DNA from: Timema cristinae
Taxonomy: Eukaryota > Arthropoda > Insecta > Phasmatodea > Timematidae
Assembly (NCBI GenBank): GCA_039000515.1
Contig: JBCFYV010000893.1
Span: forward strand, 114,719-178,718
Length of the DNA stretch: 64,000 nt
Direction: 5' to 3'
Part shown: positions 23,161 through 35,689 of the stretch, one piece after another
Layout of the letters: each line of letters opens with the position of its first letter
How positions within the stretch are numbered: position 1 is the stretch's first letter
Notes under the pieces: generated by a model
Seen by the model: only the letters and a program-made list of their open reading frames with translations
Databases searched by the model: none
What the model was told of the DNA's origin: nothing
Translations under genes and position numbers: made by a program

Positions 23161-26014
23161 TACATTTCCAGGTAACTAGCAAGTGGCGTTATTTCCTTCC
23201 TTGATCTTTCTTCGCTACTGGTCCGCCCCGGGTATTTTATTTCCCCGGTACCCTTCGCCTCCACCTAGCTCCACGACCGCCTGGGACGATGTTTACAGAG
23301 CCGTGGCTCTTGGTGGTGGCGACGAGCATTCCCCTATCCGCCACCTGGGGAGGCGCCCTATAGGTTGTAGCTACCTTCTACCTCTAGCAACCACTTACTA
23401 CACGCCCTAACCTACTTACAACTACTTAAAACTAGATAAAAATTTTCTTGCAACCACTCTCAGGTTTGCTCCTTTTCTATCTGACTCATGCTTCCTCCTT
23501 TTCATCCCTTCCTCGATCGACTTCCAACTTTCACTTCCGGAGTCTTCCCTGCTGCCGGTTTTTCCAGCCATGTCCCACACGACTGGTCCAGGTCGCGGGA
23601 ATCCTACCTTCCCTCTATTCTCTGTTCTCCTTCTTTTGCACTTCCTATACTACTTGCGACTCATCTCTCCCTGCCTTGTATTCCACTTCCATCTTCTTTA
23701 TCCACTACTCATTTCCCAGTCACCACCCTCTTCCTCCTCGTTCACTCCTCCAACTTCGATTCTTCCCATTCCATATTCCTCTTCCAACACCACTACTCTC
23801 TCCCTTCCTTCCTCTCGGATCCTCTCTATATACTTTTCCTTTTCCCACCACGTGATGTTATCAGCAATTGCATCCAGGTGAACCCATTTTTCCTTGTTCC
23901 TCAAGATGTTTCCCACTAATTCACCCTGGATATGCTCCTGGTGACCCCATATCAGCATATCATACTGTTCGCACTCCAGGACCACGTGATCCGGAGATGC
24001 CACTGCTCCGCAGTCGCACCTTTCCGTATCGGTTAGCCCCAGAGCATGCAGCGACTCCCTCTATGGCCCCTTCCCTGACAGATATTGGGTCAGTCCCGGC
24101 GATGGTTGAAGGTGCTTCATACTCAACCTCTTCATTACGTCATTTAGGTATGAGTGGGTCCTCCTTCCCTTCACACTAGCGTCCCACCTCTCCTGCCACT
24201 CCTCTAGCAGGGCGATACTAATTTCTTTCCTTGTTATGGCTCCCCGTCCGACAATCTCCTCCACCTTGTTCCCATTACCTTTCTTAAGCCAATATCTCGC
24301 CGCTCTCTCCTTCACCACCAGGTCCATTGGTATTTCCCCAAGGATCACTGTCAGGGCTTCCGTGGCGACAGTGCGGTACGCACCCGACAGTCTTATCAAT
24401 ACGTTCCTCTGAACTCCCAGTAACCGGTTCCGATGTTTTCTTATCTTGAGCCTATGCGCCCAAGCGCTTGCCCCATACCCGACTATCGCCCCCATCAGCG
24501 CCTGACAGTAAACCTTGATTGTCTTCAGTGGTAATTTGAACTTATTGTGCCCTATGTTCACGATTTTGTTCATAATGCTCTTGGCCCTGGCACTCACCTG
24601 GTCCGTATGTACGTCAAAGTTTCTTTTCTCATCTATTGTTACCCCCAAGTACCTGTAGGTTTTCACTCTAGCAATCTTCCTCCCCTCTATTCTTATTATA
24701 GGATTTATTCCTCCTAAATTTCCTTTAAATACCATATACTTGGTTTTGGCTGCCGATATACACAGTTCACTGTCCTACACCACTCATTAAAGTGGTTCGC
24801 CACCCTGTTCGCGTTTGTCTGCAGCTCTATTCTTGATCTACCTTTAACTATAAGCAGGATATCGTCGGCGAACGCTACCACTGCTATAGTTTCCTCCAGC
24901 TCGTCCACCTCCTGCAGCCCTTTTTCCAACGCCACGTCCCAGAAGATCGGTCCACTTACCGATCCCTGGGGACACCCTTTCGTTAAGATCTTCTCAACCT
25001 TTTTTTTTTCCCTTCTATGGTGGCGAACCTCCTCCGACAGTAATCCCTATAGCTGTTATATAGGTTTTTCGGGCATTCTATACCTCTTAAACTCTCAAAA
25101 AGAGCAGGCCACCAGAGGTTGTCGAAAGCTCCACTTATGTCTATGAATATCCCGGCCACGTACTTCTCATCCACTCCGTCGACTGCTTCCATGGCCCTCG
25201 CTATCGCATCCTCTGTCGACCTGCTCTTCCTGAACCCGTATTGATTGGGGTTCATGCCCATCCTTTCCCTGTGTACCAGGAGCCTAGCCCCAAGCATTTT
25301 CTCCTGGATCTTCCCAAACACATTTAGGAGGCATATTGGCCTGTACGATTTGGCCTCCGCCGGGTCCTTATCTTCCCCCTTACTCAGAATGATCACATTA
25401 CTCTGTTTCCAGTTGTTTGGAATTCTTTCCTGCCTCAGGCACTCGTTATAGAGGGCTGTCAGCAGTGGCGCGATAATTCCCACCCCTGCCTGCAGCACCT
25501 CCCCCGTAATGCCGCCCGGCCCTGGAGCCTTCCTCCTTTTTAGTTCTTCTATGGCCCCTATGACCTCACCCTCCCTAAATTCCTCCGCCATCCTGTTGTT
25601 TACATACATTCGCCCCATCTCCCTTCTCTTCCATCTTTGGTTACCATTGTCCGTCAATTCACTATCATCAGGGAGCAGTGAGTCCATTAGGACTTTGGCC
25701 GACTCCTCCCAACCCGTGGTGTATTCACCATCTTCCCTCCTTAGCGTGGTTATTGTCATCGGTGGTCTGATCTTTCCTACTGCTATCTTATAGGGTACTC
25801 CCCACGGGTTCGTCCTCAGTTCTTCTTTTACATATCTCTCCCAACTGGCTGCCTTAACCTCTTTTATTCCTACTTCATATTCCTCCTTTTTCTGCCTGTA
25901 TTCATTCAGCATGTATTGCCTCTCCTGTACTCCTCTGCTGCGTTGATACCTTCTCCTTGACTCCCTTCTCAAGATCTCCAATTACCCATTCCACGCTTTG
26001 TTTCCAATCCTGGG

Positions 26015-29000
26015 GGTAGATTGGCCATTTCTGACCGTCGAAGAGCATTACGTCTCTTCCATCGGCGTCCTACCTTGGATAATCTAGAATCATTCCGGAT
26101 TATGCGTGCTCGAGCTCGCCGTATCATTCGTGAAAGCAGAAGAGAGTCTTGGAGACAGTTTATAACTACCCTTACAATTTCCACTCCCACAACTAAGGTT
26201 TGGGACAATATTCGTAAATTACGTAGTAGCAAAAATACCATCAATAACATACCTGCCCTCATGTCAAATGGTACGCTTGTCTCCTCCCCTGTGGAGGTCG
26301 CCAATGTATTGGGCTCTATGTTCACCGCCATATCTAGCACTGCAAGCTACTCAAATGAGTTTGCAGCGCATAAGCGGAACATAGAGCGCCATTCTATTGA
26401 CTTTGGTCAGAGTCAGGGGGAGGATTACAACTCCCCCTTTACTTTAGATGAACTGACCTATGCCATGTCCCAGGCGGGTAGCACAGCTCCTGGCCCCGAC
26501 GACATTAATTATGAAATGTTGCGCCAGTTACCCCCTGCTGGACGAGCATGTCTGTTGGACCTCTACAATAGTGTTTGGGAATCTCGTCAGTTCCCAACAC
26601 TGTGGAGGCAAGCAACAATTATCCCTCTATATAAAAGTGGCAAGGAAAAATTAGAACCAACTAGTTATAGACCGATAGCCTTAACTAGTTGTGTATGCAA
26701 AATATTGGAAAAAATGATAAATAAACGATTAATATGGTATTTAGAATCCCGCAATCTACTATCAAATATTCAATGTGGTTTTCGCCGCAACCGATCTACG
26801 GTGGATCATCTCGTCCGTCTCGAGACGGCAGTTCGTGACGCCTTTCTCCATAAACAGCATCTTTTGGCAGTTTTCTTTGACTTGGAGAAAGCGTACGATA
26901 CCACATGGCGGTACGGCATTTTAAAAACCCTTTTTAACTGGGGGTTCCGTGGGAACCTCCCTGTTTTTATAGCTAATTTTATGTCAGATAGACACTTCCG
27001 GGTAAGGTTAAACAACACCTTATCCGATGATTTTATTCAAGAAAATGGGGTGCCCCAGGGCAGTATTTTAAGCTGTGCGTTGTTCGCCATTGCAATAAAT
27101 GGCATTGTGGACAACGTACACCTTCCTGTCCGTTCATGCCTCTTTGTGGATGACTACGCAATTTATTGTAGTTCATCGAGTCTCCACAGGGCTGAACGGC
27201 AGATACAACTCTCTGTCAACAATCTATGGTCGTGGGCATCGCGTAATGGCTTTCGCTTCTCTTCAGCCAAGACGACGGTCGTCCACTTCCATAGATTACG
27301 TGGAATACAACAAGTCCCCAGTATTTTAATGAATCACGTTGTTTTACCTGTCTCGGAGACCGTAAAGTTTCTGGGACTTTTATTTGATTTTAAATTAACC
27401 TGGATTCCCCACATCAAAGACCTGAAAGCGAGGTGCATAAAAGCACTCAACCTGCTTAAAGTGGTTAGCGGTCGGTCCTGGGGGGCTGATAGGGAAACCT
27501 TGATGCGCCTGTATAGGGCCTTGGTAAGATCGAAACTAGATTACGGTAGTTTTGTGTATGCATCAGCGAGACCTTCGGCGTTGAAGATGCTGGATAGTGT
27601 CCACCATGCTGGCATACGACTGGCTACTGGTGCATTTCTTACCAGTCCAGTCGTCAGCATCTGTGCCGACGCCGGTGAGCCCCTCTCTCTTACCGGCGGT
27701 CCTATCTTCTGGCATCTTACGTTTCAAAACTTCACTGCATGCCGGAGCATGTTGCCTACCGACCTGTGTTTCATCCCCCTAACCGTGTCTTGTATGAAAC
27801 CAAATGGCGTAGTACAAGGCCGGTTGGGATCAGGATGCTATCGGTATTCGACACGTGTGGGATAGTCCTGCCAAAGGCTATCCCCACATACCCAGGTCGA
27901 GTTTCTCCCTGGAAGATTCGCCTACCTCAATGCCATTATGATCTTGCCAAGTTCCCTAAAGCGACCACCCCGCCGATTATATATGAGAGGACATTTAATG
28001 AGCTCCTCTCCACTCGCTTTCAGGGCTTTGAGCGCATCTATACGGATGGCTCCAAGTGTGGGGCTTCCGTGGGATGCGCATTTGTTGTGGAGGGAAACAA
28101 TTTTAAATTTGGTTTACCTGGTGAATCCAGTGTTTTTATGGCTGAATTATACGCCATTTTTAAATCTCTGTGTTTTGTGTATCGTAAGTGTCACCGTTCT
28201 GTTCTCATCTGCACGGATTCCATGAGTGCTATGTTGGCATTGTCCACTCTCTACTCGTGGAATCCTCTCGTGCAGATGATTCACGAACAAATTTTAAAAA
28301 TTGATTCATTAAGCACCCGGCTCGCCTTTTGCTGGATTCCTGGTCACGCTGGTCTTCCAGGAAATGAACTGGCGGACCAGGCGGCCAAGGAGGCAGCACG
28401 TATGCCTCCGGAGGCGAGTTTGGATGTCATGTTTTTAGATCTAAAGGGTTATGTTCGGCGTGGGGTCTTACGCACCTGGCACGAGCAGTGGGTCTCGACC
28501 CCTGCTCAGAACAAGCTGCGGTCCATCAGGGACGGTGTGTCGCGATGGCCCTCTTCTATACGAAAGTCTAGAAGAGAGGAGGTCATCGTGACGAGACTCC
28601 GCGTCGGGCATACTGCATTGACCCATAGTTTTTTACTAAGAGGGGATCCACCTCCAGTGTGTGAGTTTTGTGATACTCCCCTTAGTGTGCATCACATTTT
28701 GGTGGAGTGTCGCAAACTAGCCCCTATCCGTCTGGCTCTTGATTTTAAAGGTGACTTACGTTTTTTATTACGCGATAGTGCGGATGGAGTTATTTGTTTA
28801 CTCCGTTTTATACGCCAGGCGGATCTTTTAAATGCCATTTGAGTCACTTTTATAAAGTGGCTCTTTTGGATAATATCTCATATTGAGATCTTTTTAACAG
28901 TTTTATTACAATTTAACATGTTGTTTTGTCTTTTTAACGTATTATCATTTTAACATGTTTTGTCTTTTTAACGTGTTATATTTTAATATGTTTGTTTTGT

Positions 29001-29217
29001 CTTTTTATTGGAGTGATACACTTGTGGTTTTTTTTTAGCAGGTGTATCACTTAATTTATACCATGAATCCATTTGAGCACTCCTATGGAGTGTCTCAGAT
29101 GGTGAATGTTTTATCTCTTTCCCCTATGGGGATTTTATTATGGTTTTAATATATTTCAAGGCCCTAATGACCTAGATGTGTCGATGGGCCTTTAAACCAC
29201 AATAATAATAATAATAA
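26015..29217 (+). mobile_element. 5'-truncated I-group LINE inserted in the R1-clade element
   Basis: Direct repeats TCCAATCCTGGG at 26003-26014 and 29218-29229 flank it. The left end enters ORF2 in the endonuclease-RT linker (counterpart of about 47450 in the full-length copy), so about 3.1 kb is missing at the 5' end, as expected from incomplete reverse transcription. The 3' end has the complete 3' UTR and (AAT)n tail. It is on the opposite strand to its host element. Confidence 0.92.
26021..28842 (+). pseudogene. ORF2 remainder (RT and RNase H) with a single frameshift
   Basis: A 614-codon frame covers the linker and the whole RT, including FFDLEKAYD, NGVPQGS and FVDDYAIY. A second frame to 28842 covers RNase H (TDGSK, AELYAI, CTDSMSA, GNELADQAAKEAA) and the C-terminal CEFCDTPLSVHHILVEC cluster. 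They are separated only by a missing C at about 27675-27682 (four C residues where the full-length copy has five). Unlike the full-length copy it keeps the three RT residues FRG after LFNWG. It is a young copy, very close in sequence to 44385-50646. Confidence 0.9.
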
Positions 29218-29954
29218 TCCAATCCTGGGCCTATCAACCAGTGGGGGAATAGCCCGCCTCATAGTCTCCTGTACCATCCTCGTTAATTCTTTAGTTTTCC
29301 AGTCCACGTCACCCCCCTCCTCTTCCTCTTGTACCTCAGTGACCACATTGAAGACTATCATATTATGATCACTGGAGGTGGCATTCTCCAGAACCATCCA
29401 ACCCTGCACCATCTCACACGCTTCCATGTTGCAAATTGAGACGTCAATATTCGTGTCCGCACCCCACCTCCCCACATAGGTCGGGGGGTTGTTTTCCCTG
29501 TTCAATACCACTAAGCTGTTAGCCGCTATCACCTCCTCCACCGCTCTCCCTCTCTCATTGGGTCTTGGATTCGGATCACGAGTATCGTTCCTTCTCCATT
29601 TATGGCTGTTCCAGAGTGGAGACCTGGCGTTTACATCCCCCACCATTACCACCGGCACACCCTCAAACTTCCTGAATATGTTTTCCATCCTTTCCAGGTA
29701 CGGCTCGATGGGATACCGAAACTCAAAATACATATTCAATAGGATGACTCTTCCACTCTCCGTTCCCAGTTCTACGCAGGCTGTATGCTCATCACAAAAC
29801 TGGTTGATTTTAGTAACCAGTATGCCCTGTTCACGACTATTATCGCGCACATTGGCACCCTACCCGTACTGATGATGCTCGCCGTGGTCGGCATGTGTGG
29901 GATTCTCCCCTCTCTCGAGTATGGCTCTTGGAGACATATCACATCCAATCCCTC

Positions 29955-31607
29955 TGTACCGCCCTCCTTATCCTCTAATAGATAAGGGCAGGCGCACATT
30001 ACACAAAAGCAAAATAAACATATAAACAATAACAAATGATAAATTGCAGAGGAGCTGACAGGACTGCATAAAAGTGAATAGGCCTTTCTCTCTGGCTTAT
30101 ACAACGATTGTGCTTCCATGAACTCTCCTTAACTATCATCCGCCATGTTGGTACTATGAGCAATGGGGAGGAGGTCGAGAATCTTATGTTTAAAGATGTA
30201 ACTCATTTACCTAGAATTAGTAAATTAAAAGGTTGCATTGAGTATAAGAATGTTTATTATAAAAGATAACAATTGATATATGCAAATGTAAGTAACAACA
30301 ATGAATAAATAGATATTTTTAAATATATATATGTAGAAGATTGGGTTATGCCCATGATAATACAGTTGTCATAACAACATAGGTTATGCCCATGATAATA
30401 CAGCTGTCATAACAACATAGGTTATGCCCATGATAATACAGTTGTCATAACGACATAGGTTATGCCCATAATAATACCGTTGTCATAACAAAGGTTATAT
30501 ACGACCTAAAGATTTTTACCAAGTTAAATCCATGGCCCCTTAGGGTCTCTGCGGCAATCCGCAATACAATGAATACAACATCTAGCCACCACAGGCCAAC
30601 CGTCCGCATAACAATAGCGAAGTTGTATTAAACTAACTTGAAAATATTATTGGCAATCAAAGTTTACCACAATACAAAGAGAGATCCTCCAAGATTAAAT
30701 AAATATACAATAAATACCAAAAGTTACATAGCCGTACGGGCTATAACAATTCCCACATTAGGTAGGCAACACGCCTTACGTAGATTTAGAGTAACATTAC
30801 AAAAGTTAAAGTTCACCATAAATGACAATTATTTGTAGATCCAGAAGGGCAAAAAAGGGATTCTACAAATATTACCTACATTAATAGTTAGAATTTTTTA
30901 TGCCATGCCGGGCATACCTTTCCTCGTGATCTAACATATTTACAAAAGACAATATATAATGGTAATCCAAAAATAAATAATAATAGTACCAAAGTTAATT
31001 TTGAAGCGTACCGGCCGAAAATAGAATTTGTACCCAGCATAGATTTCATTTAAATGAATAATACAAGTTCGAAAGATAATTTTGATGTGTACAGGCCGAA
31101 ATAGAATTTATACCTTAGAATCATCCTGTCCTAACGTGATTGTCGTATGACACAGTTGAATCAAGAAGTGAGTCCACACCACAAACAGAACCCGTATATA
31201 AGCCGTTATTCTCTGAGGGTAGGGGAACATAGGGGAAACAAAAGAACATCAAAGAACAATCACACGGAACAGAGGGAAGGGGTCGTAAGTTACCAAAGGA
31301 AACAACCAGATCATTGGAGGGGCGCGTAGAACGTCACGTGTCTATCACGAGGTTATTCCCATGATGCAACGGGCGACCTCACGCTCAATTTGCCACACCT
31401 TTCACTCGTTTAGTCTGTTTTCACACTCGGTGCAGAAAAAGTGCTCGCGAACAGGGAAGTTGATTAACGAGAGTTGAGACACACTAGCCGAGAAACGGGG
31501 CACTTCTTGGTGAGTACAAAGTTGTTTATTCTAGGTGTTGTTCAAATAGTGTCCATTCGCTCGTATATCTTTCATGTTTGTAACGTTGATGTCAAATCAA
31601 CGTTACA
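29955..31607. mobile_element. Solo-LTR-like insertion (TG...CA, 4-bp duplication)
   Basis: The insert begins TGTACCGC and ends CGTTACA. It is flanked by CCTC at 29951-29954 and 31608-31611. Removing the insert and one CCTC joins the two parts of the R1-clade endonuclease in a continuous frame, which fixes the boundaries to the base. It has no coding sequence. TG...CA ends with a 4-bp duplication are characteristic of LTR retrotransposons, so a 1.65-kb solo LTR is the simplest reading. Orientation is unclear. It contains a 38-bp tandem repeat and an 11-bp hairpin at 31580-31606. Confidence 0.7.
30344..30495. repeat. 38-bp tandem repeat, about 4 copies
   Basis: GGTTATGCCCATGATAATAC begins at 30344, 30382, 30420 and 30458, a constant 38-bp period. 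A fifth, decayed start lies near 30493. It lies inside the solo-LTR-like insert. Confidence 0.9.
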
Positions 31608-31700
31608 CCTCTTCCTCCGCCATTTTCCGCACCTCGTGAAGGACCATGATGCTTCTTGCTGCATTTAGTTGCCCCACTCTCAATTTGATGGCCTCCTGCA

Positions 31701-33274
31701 TCACGGATGATGTGTGTATACGTAGCAACTTGGCCAGGCCTCCCTTGTATTGAAGCTTACTCTACCATGGGCCTTCACAAAGTGCTTATAAATGGTTTCC
31801 CATTCCACTTTCTCCCCCCTTCTCTTCACCACCATTTCCCTTAGGTCTCCCTCGTCCGTAGGCAGGTTCATCGCTCTCAGTTGCACCCTATCTACCAACT
31901 CTGGTACCGGAAATGCAACTTGTTGCCTCTCTCTATGTCCCACTCTTGTAATATGCCTCAGCGCCATGAGGAAATTGGATACCTCCTCCAGCCTCGACAG
32001 TCTCAGTGTATCCTCCCACTGGGTACTCCACTCTGACTTCTTCTCATCCCCTCTAGCATCCCCTTCCTCTTCCTCTCCTCCTCCCCTTCCTTCATCCCCT
32101 ACCTTATCCCCCTGCCTCTCCTCTTCTTCCGTAGTCTTCCGTTCTAGCTCCAGCGTTGGACCCTTGACCCACTTAATCCACCTTTTCTTCCATACTCCAT
32201 CCTCACCCCCCTGGTATGTTTTCCTTCCCTCTTCTCGCTTGCTTCTTTCCTCGTGTTCCCTGAGTCCATCCTTCCCCCTCCTTTTCCAACTACCAAGTGC
32301 ATTTGGTATACCCTTTCGCCATTTTGCCTTCTTTATTTCCTTAATATTTTTATCCCCCCCCCCCCCTCACAGGGCTCACTCTGTCTTCCCTCCGCCTCAC
32401 CTTCCTCTTCTTCTTGTTTTTGGTCTTATTTCTCTTCCTCCACTCTCCATACCTCCATCTCTTCCTTCCCTTTATTTCCTTCCCCTTTTACCATCCTGTA
32501 ATCTTTATTAATCCTTCTTCTATTTGCCTTTATACATCTATTGATGCGTGGGTTCTGAATCTGCGCAATCAATGTTGATGCAGCTGCCGCCGAGTCCCCA
32601 GTAGAGCCCAGGTGCCCGTCCCAGAATTCGTTCCCTGGCCACGCATTACCATCTCAGGCGTACGTCGTGACCAGCAATTCTCCTGTTATGTTTTTCCTTA
32701 TTCTATACGGGGGCTCTCTTGACGCAAATATGTTAACTCCATACATCCCCTTGATCTCCTCCCTGTCCATGAAATGGTCCATGATGTTCCCCAGCCAAAG
32801 GAACTCAATATCCTTCACCGCATATCTATTCTCCTTTTCCCGATCCAACACCTTTATGATAGTTTTTCTTACAGCCTTATAGAACTCCGCATCCTGCTCT
32901 TCTGCTCCCTTCCACACCCCCAGACCAAATCCCACGAACTGAAGATGGACTTGCTTCCTATGTTTCTCAGCCTGGTAATATGCTTCTGACAATACCATCT
33001 CAATTATCACTTCAATCCTTCTTCTATATACACCCTTATTTATGGCACCCCCATCTTTGGCCCACATGTAGTCATCTATTTCGATCCCTCCCGTCAAAGA
33101 CCTTCTTACCAGATCCATCGGGCCCTCCTTGACAGTTTTCCCCATATATTTTCTGTCCGCCATTCCCGCTTTCCTAAGATTGGGTCCTACTACTCCCATT
33201 ATAATACCTTCCCTTTTGATTCCTCCACCATTGTCTTCCCTTCCCTGACGTGAACTGTGCGCACTGTGCAGCAA
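31701..33274 (-). pseudogene. ORF1 (Gag-like) of the R1-clade element
   Basis: Two long frame segments, 33274-32654 (206 codons) and 31967-31701 (88 codons), flank a Glu/Lys/Arg-rich middle where the frame is lost, partly at a run of C residues at 32356-32368. The stop TGA overlaps the ORF2 start as TGATG at 31703-31699. I could not see CCHC knuckles, which most R1-clade ORF1 proteins have, so they may lie in the damaged part. The assignment rests mainly on position and on the stop/start overlap. Confidence 0.55.
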
Positions 33275-33400
33275 TGGTGCTGATTGTGATCCCGTTCCAA
33301 GCGAGCTGGAGAATATATAGTCTGAATAACCCGCGTGGTCAGCACGGAAAGGTGGGGGAAACTTCTATCAACGTCTGGAAGATCAACTCGTTTCAACTAA

Positions 33401-34364
33401 CAGCAGACGCGCTGCTTTCAGTTGTTTCGTAGACCTTGGTGAGTGCGGAGTTGTTCATCACGTGGACGTGCCCGGTCACTTTTCCAACGGTTGCTCCTTC
33501 CAATGGGGCATCGGGCTTGAAGGAATAGTAGGCGAAGTCGGTATGTAAATAAAACAAACATGTGTTATGAGCGTAGCATTTAACAACAGTATACCATCTT
33601 TTTAACTCTTGACCACTAGCTTGCATTTACTAATATTCATATTTGTAATGGAACGGGGCTAAGCCAGTTTAGCCCGTTACAAAACTTTTAATGCACATTG
33701 TCAAATTTGAACATGATTTAATAATGATTATTATGAAATAAACCTTTAATTTAAAATTATTAAAAAAGGGTTTTCTCACCTTTCTTCTTTCGTTAAAGAC
33801 ATCAAAGCAAATAGAATTTAATAGAAGAATAAAATATATATTAAATAACCCGTAATATGCCCTTCCTAAGACTAACTAGTTATATTGATATAATATTTAA
33901 TAAAACACTTTCTAACAAAGGAACTACACCTAGTCTATACTTAAATAAAACTATCCCGAGATTACGGAACAAAACATATTCTACTCTCTATAAATTAACA
34001 ATACGGTGCCAACTTTTAAATTAAAAAAAATAAAAAAATTCTAATACTAACTAATAATAACGGAGTTTAAATTTTTAAATAAAATAAATGCCTTGAGAAC
34101 TTAATTCTTTCTTCAAAATAACAAAATTGGTGCCAAAGTAGACAAGACGCTATGAACTCTGGGTAATATCTGTTGCCAACTTTAGTCAACAGTGTAGTGA
34201 CTATAAAAGTAACTAGATATCGTTGGAAACACGTCAGAAGCAATATCACGCCATTACCATGGTACGGACACAATCTCTCATTTGGTATCTCTACCGATAA
34301 TTTATCGGAAAGGATAGATAACAACACTTTTACCGATGTACACTCACAATAGCCCTGCAGGTCC
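33401..34364. other. Stretch without a recognised gene
   Basis: 33401-33640 may include the 5' leader of the R1-clade element. The remainder is AT-rich, with an imperfect inverted repeat (AACGGGGCTAA / TTTAGCCCGTT) near 33653-33678. The minus-strand frame at 34067-34423 lacks recognisable motifs. Confidence 0.35.
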
Positions 34365-34500
34365 TTCCACGGAGCTGTAGAGATCTCAAGAAAGCTGGAG
34401 AAAAAGCCCCGCTCTGACGTCACGCTGCGGTTCTCGAGATGTCAAGACAGCTGGAAAAAAAGCCCCGCTTTGAAATCGCGTTGAGGTTCTCGAGATATTC
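34365..34500. repeat. 56-bp repeat, detached two-copy block
   Basis: Two units with the landmark CTCGAGAT at 34433 and 34489, exactly 56 bp apart. They have the same core (AAGCCCCGCTCTGACGTCAC, GGTTCTCGAGAT) as the array at 35690-36235. Confidence 0.85.
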
Positions 34501-34599
34501 TTGAAATTTCTAGGATATATTTTATGGCCAATTGACACTGCCTGTAATATAACATGAAATAGTTCTTATTAAATTTATCAAAACAGATGTTATTGAACT

Positions 34600-34869
34600 T
34601 TAGAAAAACCGCTGAGCTATATTCCCACTATTCTGGCTTCCAAATCCTGCTTTTGGTTGATCAATGATGAATCCTAATTGTAAACTGAACCCCTTGTGTG
34701 TGTGTATATATATACATACTACTGTTTCTATAAACTTTTTTCCTTGTTTAAAGCGCGCTTGCCACTTCTTTAGGCTAAGTTTGTATGATAAACGCCAACA
34801 ACATTTAAAAAAAACTAGCCCATGCGAATAGTTTTGACAATCCAAAACATAAATTATTGTCATCAACAT
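34600..34869 (-). pseudogene. Possible transposon-derived protein fragment
   Basis: The 89-codon frame ends with IIDQPKAGFGSQNSGNIAQ followed by RFF. This resembles a PGFGSTNDGNTARRFF-like motif that I recall from uncharacterised repetitive insect proteins. The rest of the frame is not recognisable, and no terminal repeats were found. Weak call based on one motif from memory. Confidence 0.3.
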
Positions 34870-35689
34870 CTCTTTCTAAAATGTCTTCGATATCATTCGA
34901 TTGTTTTGATGTTGCTTGACATAAATAACAACGTTGAGAAGAAGTAGAGGCAAACTTGTTACATACTTTACCATCTATCTTTGTAAACCCAAGTATTCAA
35001 GAAACGTAAATGGACTTCCCATCTAAAACTGTTTCAAAATAAACCAATTCTTATTCTTGCTCTTTGGTATATTCTACTTCTATCACATTGTCCTGCATAC
35101 TTTCATGGAGAAATTGTAGCCTCATCGGCCTACAAAACCGAGGAAATGAGAGTCTTAGATTTTCCCACACAATTTTTGCTTTTGTTTTTGGATTAACAGA
35201 TATGAGTTGTTGTGTTACAAGTGAAGTAAAAAACATGTATGAATCTGATATACTTTATTATCATTATTAAATAATTGTTTGTACATAGTTTGTCCAGAGG
35301 TTCCATTACAAATCAATCATTTTACTAATGTTTTCAGAAGTCAAACTTTTAATGACATCATTTTGGTTAAGTAGTCAACAGTGTGAACCAGTAAGTCCTG
35401 CAGTTTCATTTCCGCACTGCAATCTGCTATTGTTATGTCTGTTTTGAATGGATAACATTTCTCCTTTGCTTGTAATACAGCCTTGTATGGTAGATACAAT
35501 TTACAATTATTTTCTTTGCGTGCATCTCGCAGTACTTGAAACTAAATCTTTGAAAATTTGTGTTCAATTTAAAGTGAAAGAGCATAGTCCCTTGAAAAGC
35601 GGTTTCTGAAATTTATTCCATAGATATTCTCTACTTTACAGCTTTCGTTGGAGTCTTCGACGTCACATCCTTAGGAACTTTTGAAGCTT
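34870..35689. other. Stretch without a recognised gene
   Basis: AT-rich sequence. Short frames on both strands at 35051-35270 look like chance overlaps. I see nothing else. Confidence 0.4.

Larger units (their letters stand above)
23700..31701 (-). pseudogene. ORF2 (endonuclease, RT, Zn finger) of the R1-clade element, interrupted
   Basis: It starts at ATG 31701 with the endonuclease opening LRVGQLNAARSIM. It is interrupted at 31607-29955, then resumes with LDVICLQEPYS (Glu of the active site), GDVNARSPLWN, DTNIDVSI and SSDHNMI. A second interruption is at 29217-26015. The RT resumes at about 25981 with WKQSNVIILSKGEDKDP, SYRPICLLNVFGK, GIFIDISGAFD (motif A) and, after frame changes around an A10/T10 run near 25000, AFADDILLI (motif C, catalytic Asp pair) near 24860. 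The CDCGAVASPDHVVLEC finger sits near 24000. A stop in the NxxW region next to the second insert and several shifts make it inactive. Confidence 0.8.
23190..33400 (-). mobile_element. R1-clade non-LTR retrotransposon carrying two later insertions
   Basis: Reading right to left: a 5' leader near 33400, ORF1 (33274-31701), ORF2 with APE endonuclease, RT and a C-terminal CCHC finger (31701 to about 23700), and a 3' UTR. The 3' UTR contains the G+C-rich string CCTCCCCAGGTGGCGGATAG near 23350, which I recall from insect R1-type 3' UTRs. Removing the two inserts (26015-29217 and 29955-31607) leaves about 5.3 kb, the usual size of R1-clade elements. Exact 5' and 3' ends were not found, and no target duplication or rDNA/telomere target could be recognised. 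Confidence 0.75.

Noticed and set aside
23448..23919. Plus-strand Ser/Pro-rich frames
   Set aside because: These are shadows of the minus-strand R1-clade ORF2 C-terminus and the sequence that follows it.
29955..31607. Helitron, because of hairpins near both ends
   Set aside because: There is no TC start or CTRR end, and a 4-bp target duplication is visible; Helitrons do not make duplications.
31792..32511. 239-codon plus-strand Ser/Pro/Leu-rich frame
   Set aside because: It is the antisense shadow of the Glu/Lys/Arg-rich middle of the R1-clade ORF1.
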